From: Ophiothrix spiculata
Lineage: Eukaryota; Echinodermata; Ophiuroidea; Amphilepidida; Ophiotrichidae
DNA: 41,054 bases
Strand: one strand, 5' to 3'
NCBI GenBank assembly: GCA_000969725.1
Contig: JXSR01S003862.1
In this document: positions 22,249-34,200 of the stretch, piece after piece
How the letters are laid out: each line of letters begins with the position of its first letter
Position numbering within the stretch: position 1 is the first letter of the stretch
The notes under the pieces: model-generated
What the model was told of the DNA's origin: nothing
What the model saw: only the letters and a program-made list of their open reading frames with translations
Databases searched by the model: none
Position numbers and translations under genes: made by a program

Positions 22249-25200
22249 CTTAAATGAGAAAGATAAAAAAAAATGAGAAAGAGAAAAAAGATGAGTGAAA
22301 ACCTTCATATACATTTTCCTGATTAAGTTACCACAGAGAAAGGGTCGTGACAAATTACCAAACAACTTGTAGCAGTCAAGTTAGCTCAATCGGTAAGGCG
22401 CTCGCTTGCGGTGCGAAAGGTCCCGAGTTTGAACCCCGTTGGTGCCAAAAGTTGAGTGTGCTTGAAATTCCCTTGGACAAGGAACTAACTGCTAATTGTC
22501 TCGTGGAAACCCGTACGAAACTTGGGAAGCTGATCCGGGCAGCGATGGTGCGTATGTGGGCTGATCATTACTTGGGCCACAATGGTCAGTCAACACCTGT
22601 AAAGTGTGCAGAGACCGAGTGGAATTACAAATCTGGGAGGCATAGCGCACTATAAATCCCCAGTATTTTTTTATTTGTAATCAAAAGTTTTCGGCGAAAA
22701 AGGTGTGAATTTTGTCAAGGTAATCCTTATATCTGTGACGGCTTTTTGAACACATTCCTCAAAGTGAAATCAAAAACTTCTGTATAATCTGAAGAATCTA
22801 GTCCCCATGTATGCCATCAACATAATCAATTGTGATTGCTGGCATTTATCATAGGTAGTCAGAATCTTGCTAGAATTCCCTGTCTCGCTCTTGTAATATA
22901 CCTTAACATGCTTGATAGAATTATGTATATGACAAAAGTATTCTTAGGGTATCGGGTTGTGTAAACAGTTAACAAATATTGCACGAGTTTTATTTCGGTA
23001 AACTCTAGGGTAATTGCTTAATAATTAACACAATTTTTTTGATATTTTTAACCCATTAACTGCATAAGGTACACCGCACTTCCGTAAATGCATAAGGGAG
23101 GGAGGGGGGTGGGGGTCTATGATACCTCCCCCTTATAAAAACTAATTTCCAGTCCGAAGTATTTAATAATCTTTACACTCTATATAGGTACACTAATCAC
23201 AACCATATTTCGGGGAAAAATATGAAATATACGTGCCGTTTCAAAATCGCGACCAAATAACTGATTTTCGTTTATTCTCAATTTCGGCCAATATTTGAAA
23301 AACCCACTTCCCGAAGGAATATTTCATTGAAAGTTGGCTCAAATTGGGAGATCATGAATGCTTTAACATTGTTGAAATAAAATATGGAAATCTTTACTCC
23401 GGTCAGTTTCGTGGACAAATCAAATGTTTTCGCACTCCAAAAAATGCCAATATATGCTAATTTGCTCGAAAACGACGCGATCGATCTCATTCCCCCCCCC
23501 AAAAAAAAAAAGAAGTGCAACTGCTATTTAGGTAATTACAAAAATTAACAGCTCGAAATTTTGCGGCGTTAAAATGCGAGAACAGAAAAACGAAATGTTG
23601 GGTACCATGGTGTCCCCCCTTATGCAGTTAAGTGTTAGAAATAGTTTGAATCATACAGTAGATGTCGATCAAGTTACACATTTATACTAATATTACATAC
23701 CTGATTCCAGCCATATCTTTCATGGCATTCACTGTATTGACAGATCGGAATAAAATACGTCCAATTGTTAACAAAATGCCGGTATTGATCTTCAGAAAGA
23801 GAAATAAAGAAACATGACTGCCAAGTTGCTTATAGAGAAAAGTATGGAGTGAAACTATTGTTCATTACAAATGCAGCAACAAATCTTTTTTAAAAGACCA
23901 AAAATGCTAGGGCGTTCAACTTTGGGATATATGACAAGCAATAACAAAACCAAAAACAAACAAAATGCAAGCAATTTGCCTAATTGCATATTCATATCTT
24001 TAAATGAAGGAGAAAAGGAGAAAATAAAAATTGCAACACTTTGTAGTTTTTATATGATACTTATTTTAAAAATGAAAGCGAACCGTATGTGAACGAATAC
24101 ATGTATCAAAGAACAAACAAACAAAAATATCACAAATGTAATCCCATGTTGTTGGTTTTTTTCTAACCCCCACCCCCTTTATTTGTTAAAGATATGAAGT
24201 GTCTAGCATTTAAGGTTGCGTACCTTTGCCTTGACATCAAAAATCCAAGATGATCGCTCGCTAGTTAAGGCATTTTTCTCATTTTTTTTTTCATTTTTAG
24301 ATATTGGTTGCTGATTCAGAAGTCCCAAGCATTTTATTTATCGTTAATGACTTTTCCCCCTTTAAATAGTTTTAGAATAGCTTTGTATAATTCATCAGGC
24401 CCTGTTGGCTAAAAGTATAGTTGTCAGTATGGAAATTCAAGTACAGAACTAAGATTGTTTTATCAACTTAGGCAATTTAAGTATTCACTCAAAGTACTAG
24501 AATACAGAATAGGAATAAGAACTACTTCCATGTTTCTAATTGGTAGATGATAAGCATGATATATATTTTTCAACAAATTCTTCAGTGGTGTATAATTAAC
24601 ATAATGGGTCACTTACCAATACAACCGCACCAACTGGCCCAACAAAAGCCCATATAATGCCATCCTCAGTGTTCAACCAACAACTGCAAAGAGCAGACAA
24701 TTTTAAATTCACTAGCAACATAAACTCGTGTAAACTCATATTGACAATTCCATTCAATTGAAATCATTCTGCATTATTCACAATTTTGATTACAGTAACT
24801 ATCAACAGAATATCTAAAATAACGTAAGTATCCCTACAGAACCTTTGCACGTAACATATGCAAACAAGACTACAGTACCTCTTCAGTATTTTTTTTCCTT
24901 TTCACCTGGGCATTATACTATAATAATACATGTACATTACTTCTGAATGAAACTTTTCACTCTGTTCAACTAAGCAAATCCGGCACAGTGACTCTTTCCT
25001 GCCAACATAACCACAGTTCGTACGCATAGGAAGCAATGCATGACGGGATACACACCATCTTCTCTTGTTTTTGACGGTCAGCCCTCGGTTGAATTTTGAA
25101 GTGATCCCTGGATTCAAACTTAGGCGCTGGAGCACAATCAGGCCAGAACTTTGTGCGACCGGTGGCAACCAGGCCACAGATTTGACTTTCCAAGATGGCC

Positions 25201-28200
25201 ACCGTAGGCTTGATTATCTGTGGCCTAGTTGTGGCCGGCCGCACAAAGTTGTGACCTATTTTGTGCTCCAACGCCTTACCTTGCAGTTGATACGTAAGAA
25301 TCGCTTCTTATCCCAGCAGTAATAGCGACAATTGGTACAGGAACTCCCCAGCCGAGAATCACATAATAAAGAAGGCGACTCTTCTCTGATCCATAGACTT
25401 TGACGATCTTGTAATACAGATTAAGCCCTTCTACCAGCGTCCAACCAAACACAGACAGAAACAAGTAATGCAGTAGTCCAGCGATCATGGCACATACAGT
25501 CTTGATTGAATTTTTGAAGAAAATGAGATTAAATAAATTTTATTTAAAAAGTAACAATATGCAAATTATGGACGGTGATGAGAATATAAAGTAATGAAAT
25601 CTAATTTGTAACATTGAATTTTGGATATTTGTTTCATCGTTAGCTATTCACATAATATACTTTACAAAAATAAATCCATACGAGGCAGTGCATGATGGGA
25701 AGCACACGATTATTTCTCTTATTTTCGATATCGAGGACGTTTAAAGAAAGATAGTAGATTATGGACACTCGCTTTGCACCAATGAGTCCGGGTTCGATTC
25801 CTGGTCCCGGCGCTGTATGTGCATTTGGTTATTTAGTCCATGCTCGTTTGTGCAGGTTTCTCTCCAGTACTCCAATCTTCCTTCTGCATCCAAAACTGAT
25901 TAAAGAAAGATTTTGGACCCTAATGCAAATATGCTTCATTAGAGGCTTTCTTGGGTCATTCTTGGCGACTAGCCTAAATAATTATTCCTTTCTTCTTTAA
26001 GAGTTACACATTTTGTTTAAAAGGGCGTAAATAGAATAGGAATTAACTTTACTAAAATGTACAAAATTGACATTTTAGCAACAAAGATATTTGCGTTGTT
26101 GGCATTCGTTTATTCAAACCAAGTCACGTGTAATTACCTAAAAAAAAGGCTGAATACGAGTGTTGCGCCCAACAATCAGGTTTGAAAAATTAAAGCTATG
26201 ACCGATGATAATGGGGTAAAATAAATAAAATAACTCAATTATATTGGTAAAAAAGAAGAGGCTGGTTCATTACCTTGTTTCCCGTCCGATCAACACCCAT
26301 GAGAAAAAGACTTTGCGCGGACAAAAGAGCAGCGCAAAGGTTGGTATGAATGATGTAGCGCTCCATTTTGCGAAGTGATCTTAGATGGAAAAAAAATAAT
26401 ATAAGGTTGTTAACATGATTACCAATCTAATGGCATCTTGGAGAAATACAAGAGGCGTATGGTAGGCGTTAACTAACTTATATGGCTTGTTATTGGCTAA
26501 AATGTTCAAATATAGTGAAAACCAGTGATGACGATCAAATAGAAACAAACAGACAAAGAAAGTTGAATTTCTGGGCCAAGATTATAATTTTAACGAGAGT
26601 TTTAAAAACAAACAAACAAACAACAAGCAAAAGTACACTTACCCAAGAAATAAAAACACGAATATCATAAGCCCTAAAGCAAAGATCGACATGCTACTCA
26701 AGACTTGCGTAAGTATATTTTGCACTCGTCCGTGCACGTCTGGAATCTGTAACAAACGATATAAAATGATAAGAAGCTTAATTTATACGCAAAACGCATC
26801 AGTTTCATGGAAACACAACTATGTAAGGCACTCTCAAACACAAGGCAGACACCAGAGGCAGCAACCATTGATAAAGTTTGACTCAAGTTGGACTTTTATC
26901 GACTTGAAAATACTCTTCTACAGTAACAGCACACAATTTTCAAAATAATCGACGATAAATTGTGTTTGAAGGTTACAACTGCAACATAAATATGTTTCAA
27001 ATCTAAAAAAGCGCCCGTAATAATATCCGAATTGACCACCGAATGAATACATTTTTATGCGACAATAATAATATTGATTATAGCATATTTCAAACAGCCT
27101 CAACAGTAACACTTATAAATATTCAAGATAACCAATGAAGAAAAATATAACGTGTTCTAGAATTTTTTATTTCACGTGTACTACAAATCTTGAATGTTAT
27201 TGACGCTTAGTTGATGTCCTTGTGCATAGATCATGGTAGTATAAATCATTTGGCTTGGAAAACACCAGAGTCAACACATGCTCGATTGGTAACAGATTTC
27301 TCTCAGAGCAAGATTTGTGAGGCACAGTATAGTTATCAAGCGTTTTAATAACGCAAATTATTAAGTGGTCGTTGGAAACCCACTATACCTTTCTCAGAAA
27401 TTAACACCTATCCATATATACCAAAATCATCACAATCAACCTATGTGTTACGTAATTATTACTTCAAAAATACAACCTGATAACATATTGGATAATATAG
27501 TGAAAAGTAGGTGGAAACTGAAAAATAATCATTATAAAAAATCCATATATTTTCCTACTTAATAGATTGTCATGCTTGTAAAGATTCTTTAAAACTTGAA
27601 GCTCTACTCTGCAAATATTTTTTGTCAAAATGGCGACCTACAAATGTGAGTAGTGGCATCCACCATCCTTTCCCAACTGCACATATCTTTGAGGATTCCC
27701 CAATTTTGTTGTTTAAAATCCAAGGGGCCAACTGCTACGGCAGAAACAAAATTGTCTTCAAGGGCTTTTTGACACTTAAAAGGTCTGGCACATGCCTGTT
27801 ATAGCGGTCAAGAGGGCGGTCCCATATTTACCCTACACCGAAAATGCACTTTCGTGAAAGAATTTTACGTTGAAACTTTGGTCACAGGTGAAATACTTCA
27901 AAAGAATTGAAACAAAGAAAACATTTCGAACATCGGGCAAACTATTTCAAAAATTGCGGCCAAAAACAATTTGTCGTGTCGCGTCAAAATTTTCCCGCCA
28001 AATTTGGCTCATATTTAAAGTATGTAAGTACAAATACATTCCTGAAATAAAATTTGAAAAAAAGTTGTTCGGTAACGATTTTATGGGCAAAAGAAATTTG
28101 AAGAGCGCCCTCGAAAATGCTTTATTATCCTAATTAGCATATGAAAGTGTGGATCGATTTGAATTATTTCCCCAAGTGAAGTGTATGGTAAAGTTAGACA

Positions 28201-31200
28201 AATACATAGAAAGGCGATGACAAATTACTTCACGTTTTTGCGCTGACGCACAAAAACCAAATGTTGGGTCCATATGGACCCCCCTTGACCACTTAAGTGT
28301 TAAGAAAGGTAATACATGTGCATTTCATCAAGGAAGGCTTACCTGATAATCTGACACTTTTAGAAGTATCGCAAAACTTGTTGTATGATCAGACTTACAG
28401 GTGACAGACCGATTACCTTCGAATATCTTAGTCAGTCCGTGAGGAGAAAATGTCCTGTATCGAAACGTTTATAGAAATAAATTACGTTTTTTCCCCTTGA
28501 TACCGGTACCGGTACGTTACATTTATGCACAAACACTGTTGCCTATAATGTTGGAATAACATATTTTTACCACTTGGTATGTTATGTAAATGAGGAAAAT
28601 ATCTGGAAACCTATCTAGTTGAGTGTGAAAAGAAGTTCGGAATATGATCAATTTTCTCATGTACTAGTAGTAGTGGCAATCATAACAATAATGTGTCAAA
28701 AAACCTTAATTGGGGTTCAAATTTGATTTGAGAACACCTGAGTCAAGGTCATTTTACTACTCAAGCTGAGTGGTCATATGGAATATGTATCTGTAATAGA
28801 GTGATAAGCAGGGCCCATATTCATGCAATCCTGCTAACTGTAATTGGCTGCAGTAACCTATTGTCTACTTGTCAAATTTTGACTGGTAAACAATACGTTT
28901 GCAGCCAATTAGAGTTAGCAGGATTTCATGAATATGGGCCCGGGTGATAAACGTCTAGGTCATGTTGGGAAGCGCCAAAAGAATTAAGAAATAGAAACTT
29001 AACCCTCGTCTACCCTGGGGGTGGAGGTGGGGGGGGGGGTGTTGCAACCCAGTCCCTAAGGTTTTTCCCCGCTGCATAAAAACGCAAAAGCAACCAACTT
29101 CAGGCATTTGGGTAATCTCGTTTATATAAATTTTTTACGGTCATTTTGATAAATAAAAAATAGGGAGGTACAACCTAAGGTAGGGCCGTAAAAGTTCGGA
29201 TGTAATGGGGGGGGGGGGGAGGCCCCGGAACATTTTAAATCGCAATTTTAAAAATATATGCATGCTACGAAGCTGAAACTTGCAGGGCATGTTAGAAGTA
29301 TAATTGTTCTTCTATATTAGCGAAAAACTTGATGAAAATCCGTTGTTTAGAACTTTTATAGCAACATTTTGAAATTGGTGGCCATTTTGCAAAAATCCCG
29401 ATTTTCTGATCCGGACGAACTTTATTACGTCATAATTACGTAACGCCTTGGCCGATTTTTTTCGATCTTGTTATCGTTGGATAGGGGAGGACCATACCTA
29501 TTTATTGATAGCAAACCAAGTTTATAGCTCCAAGCTCCAAAATTTACGGGGGGATGGTTGCAACAACCCCCTCCCCTTGGGTAGACGTGTTACAAAAGTA
29601 GCCTGGGTAGATGAGGGTTAAAAGAGATATTTTCAAAAGTTTAGAATATGGTGAAATTGTAAGTGTATGTACTAAAACCACTCTTGAAATTTGGATTGTT
29701 CTTCTCATTTGTGAAACTAGGTATCAAATATCATTCTTACGCTAAATTGGGATCCCAGAACACACAAACGGACTCGATTTTACTTTGATTCAATCCACTT
29801 GGATATGTGTCTACTCCAGAAATCTGAAAACAAATTAAAACGCTTTTAATTATTAGACTTATTGAAATACAGTTTTCTACGGAGCTTGTAATTGCAATTA
29901 TATAAGCATTTGACTGACTAACAGTAGTGTCATTTTATTGACATCTAATAGCTATCGTTAACAAAAGATCAAGATGAAATGGATAAAATGTTCTTCTACA
30001 TAGGACACCAGAAAACAGCATCCCGTTAAGTTAAGTACAAAAAATATACAGGAAGCAATTAGGTTAAAAAACACACTAATTTTTGAAAACCATGAAGAAT
30101 TTAGATACCTTGGCTCAACAAACTATTCAAATTCCAACTGTGCCAAGGACATGGAATGCAAAACTACAATTCATTGCTAATAAAGTAAATGATGACTGTA
30201 GAATGACTTCTCTCCCTTCATCTCAAAATGAAGGACATTAGTTGAGCGCTATGTCGAACATCACGAAACGTACGAGTAATGTTCTAATAACGTACGCTGG
30301 TTTGGTCATTGAAATACATATGTATCACGTTTCGTGATGTGTGACAGAGCCCTAAGCGAGAAATAATCTATGGACACTGTGCAAAACAAGCAAAGCAGAT
30401 AAGAACAGGACATGGGCAACAGAAATGCGAACTTCGATTTAGATTCTAGAAATAAGTTGAAAATAGGAAATGATCCATCTAAGAAAATTCAACTGAATAT
30501 TGAGAAAGATTTAGACTTTTAATTATAAGATGGGTTACTTCGGCCACATCCTCAAAAGGCAGTGATTGTCGGATTGCTTTATTAATGGAGAACAATAGTC
30601 AGAAGCTATGCAGAAGTAGTCGCCAATCGTCAATCTTGAGGGAAGCAACCAGCTATTAGTATTAGGTATAACACTGTTTTATCTTACTGATACTTACCGG
30701 TAAAGTGAAATCATTTCCAACTGAATGTTCTGTCCCATTGATTAGAAACCGGAAGTTCAATATCTCATCACTCCAAATATTAGTTTGGTTGTTCTTCCAG
30801 TCGCTATCTTTGGTGCTGTATCGGAAAATTATATATAGTACAATAATATTGGGTATAGATAACTAACATAGCATATCCAGTATTATCCTTTAGTGTACAC
30901 GAATTCTGTAAACAGTCCGGTCCAACTGCCCATTTAGGAAAGGTTGCCTGATACGGCAGCACCTTTCCCAATCTGGCAAGCATCAATACCCACAATGCAC
31001 TGTACCATGAAAAATGTTTAATTTTATAATTTGAAATATCCTTGGATATCAGAGTTTATATACTATTTCTTTCAACAAATCTCAACTCAAAAAAGGATTT
31101 CAACATTTTACAATTAAAAACTATTTGTTTACTTTATTTACATTTGAATTTAGAAAACCGTTAAAAACGGTTATATCATTTTAAATACTTTCCTCCTGGT

Positions 31201-34200
31201 CAATATTTTTTTCGCCTGGTGAAAACCCTCCAAATATGACCCTCTTACTGTGTTCCAAAAATCAATTCCAACCAAAGTGTCGTTTGGTTCACAACTAAGA
31301 TTTTTTAAAATACAATAGGCTTCGCAGTGCATTCTGGGTGTTATGCTTGCCAGATTGGGAAAGGTGCTGCCGTATCAGGCGGTTAACCTTTCCTAAATGG
31401 GCAGTTGGACCGGACTGGTAATCTCATTGGTCAAACACACTTTAAACAAAACCTGTATACATTCATGTTTTTCCAAAATAAAAATAAGACAAACCCTGAA
31501 TATATCCCGTATTCCGTGACTCATACACAAACGCTACATTGCTGGCAATCAAATTAACTAAAAATGTGGTCGTGCGTCGTTAAAGTTGCTGCGTAAGAGT
31601 GTATTGCAGCGTTCACGCATTGGTCGTGACGCAAGCGTACACGCGTAGATCAAACCGCGCACATCCAACCAGCGCGCGGCATGGCTGTGCCGTGGGGCTT
31701 TCAATGCTTTGTTTATAAAGCTTTTTTGATTAAATTTTCGTTTTTGATGGTAAGTTTACCAACGAGATTTCAGAATTCATGTACACTTAAAAGGATAAAA
31801 TCGTTGCCCCCTGCTTGTTCTAACGAAATACGGGAAATATCTAGGGTCTGGTGCCATATTCCATTCGGCCTGTCGGCCTCATGGAATATGGCACCAGACC
31901 CTAGATATTTGCCCGTATTTCGTGAACAAGCAGGGGGTAACTAATAGTATTAAGCAGGTTGTATCCACTTTAGAATATAGGGGCTAAAATGACGCTAACA
32001 AACTTACAGTATATGATTAAGTTTGATGATGATGTTGAAGGCGCTCATAGAACTTACTTTTTTACAAGATTGTCGATCAACGTTGATTCAATTAATGTTG
32101 AATGATTTTTGAAGTACACCCTCATTGTAATATAACTACCTATTCGAATTAAAAAACAACAACAACAAACAAACAAACAAATACGTTAGTTACAATACTA
32201 TAATTTTTTCTTGTGATTTGGATGTAGATTAAATATAATCTGTTATATTTGATTAAGAATGCCTCCGCCGTTTCAAGTAATCAGCTTAGTAAAGGGTATG
32301 CCGGATAGCACGTGGCATTAAAACTTACGAGACAAATCGCGGTGTCATAATTCAGAACGCCACGTACCGGAAAATTATCGACCATCTTTGATCATCAGTT
32401 TGAAACAAAATCCTTGCAAGTATAACCAAACAAAATCACTTCAACATGAAGTTTTAAACAGAATCTTAAAATTTCAAATCGAAGGAGTAGATGGTATGGT
32501 GAAAGGAATGTCATTCCAGAGTTCTGTTGCTGCCACTCAGAATACACTGTCAACATATGGTTTTATTCGTGTTCTAGTCTGTAAAGCGGGTTGTCGTTTG
32601 TAACTGGATAACGAAATAAGTTTGCAAGTTCAGAAAAAGTAGAAAATTTGAACTATGACTGAGTCACAGCTCCATTGTTCTACTAAATTGTCATATACAA
32701 ATTTATAGGATATTAATTTACCTTTTGGTAATCGTGCAATACTATCGACAGATATACTAACTGGGTGATGGTCAAGGCTAGTTGACAATGGCGTACCTTG
32801 AAGTAGTAAATTGTGTGACACACTCTGTGCAATTACCTCTAAGATCAAAGAAATGGTATAGGAATAGATGAAAAAATATCCCCTCTTCCTCCTTCTACTG
32901 CTGTTTCTCCTTAAAACATCTTCTGTCTGGTCCCTATTCTACTCCTGCTCATCATCTACGTCTGCTCCTCATCCGTCTGCCCCCCCCCCCCTGCACTTGC
33001 TCCACACCTTTCTCACCATCACCCTCATTCCCACAATCCAGCTACCTCATCATCTCACCCTTCCACCCTGATAGCTATATAAACTTTTAGCCGAGTCAAA
33101 CTTGATTACCCATTTTGTCTGTACTAATTGTCAGTTCCGTTTCCTCAGGTAAATATGACACTATCATTTGCAGAATATCAGCAACTTTTTCATACGAAGT
33201 GAAGGTTTCCTGCAGAAATATGTTGAGAAAATGTAGTTACCGTATCCACTTGTCTATTCATCTATTCGTCGGACAATGACAAACGCTCAAAATAAATCAT
33301 ATATCCCATGACAGAGACATAGTCAAAGTTTGTTTCTTTTTAACCTGCTATCTGGCACGATTGTATAAAATAACTCAACCGTAAAGACGATTCAGAAAAT
33401 TGCTAGTTACATTGGACGAAAGGGTACGGTATATTGAAAAAAGAAAAAAAGAAAGTTTTTTAAATTTTCATTTACATACACAGGAAGCTGACCATTTCGT
33501 ATTATTATTTTTGATATAATGATATTATTACCGTGATTATGTCATTTGTCAAGCTGTTCATACACTTAGTAGATCCATAAACTAGGCTATTGGTAACATT
33601 TTGCAAAACTTCCTGAAACATAATTAACATCAATGTGATCATGTTTCTATACTTGGAGTTTATTCATCGAAAATTCAATGCTTCATACTATTGCTGCGTT
33701 CGTCGATTTCATCACTGCCTCATCTCTCGACGTCTATATCAATATGCAGTATTTACACGCGCTATCGTGCATCATAAACCTAAAGACGGCGTATCGCTGA
33801 GGTGTTGATCGACGCTGCAGTGAACTCTAACTACAGCTTAGTTTAAGAAAGTGTTAAGATTTCGCGTTTACGTAAACCTTTCAGTTTGGCAAATAGCAAA
33901 TCTCTTGTAATATAATTTTCATACACATTTTCAGTTTATGAAGAGTTTTTAGGTGTTTATATACACTTTGGAGAATGGTGACAAGTGGGTTGGATGTGTG
34001 GGTGTACATTCCTCAGATTGCAAAACATGGTTGGGCCAACGTTGGCAATGGTCGGCACGGTCGCGGTCTAAAGACGATGTTGAGTCAACGTTGAATTGAT
34101 ATCATATTATTTGGTTGGCAGACGGATGGTAAAGCGATGTTTAACCAACGTTCGCGACGTTATAGAATGTGGGCGGAGGTAATATACCGATTTTATTTGG

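Noticed and set aside
22347-22655. 102-residue plus-strand frame
   Set aside because: It lies within a tRNA-derived SINE and shows no protein character.
31681-31944. 87-residue plus-strand frame
   Set aside because: Much of it is the two arms of a perfect hairpin, not coding sequence.
32868-33071. Small protein with apparent signal peptide and Pro-rich tail
   Set aside because: The composition is explained by a C/T-rich tract in a GPCR intron.
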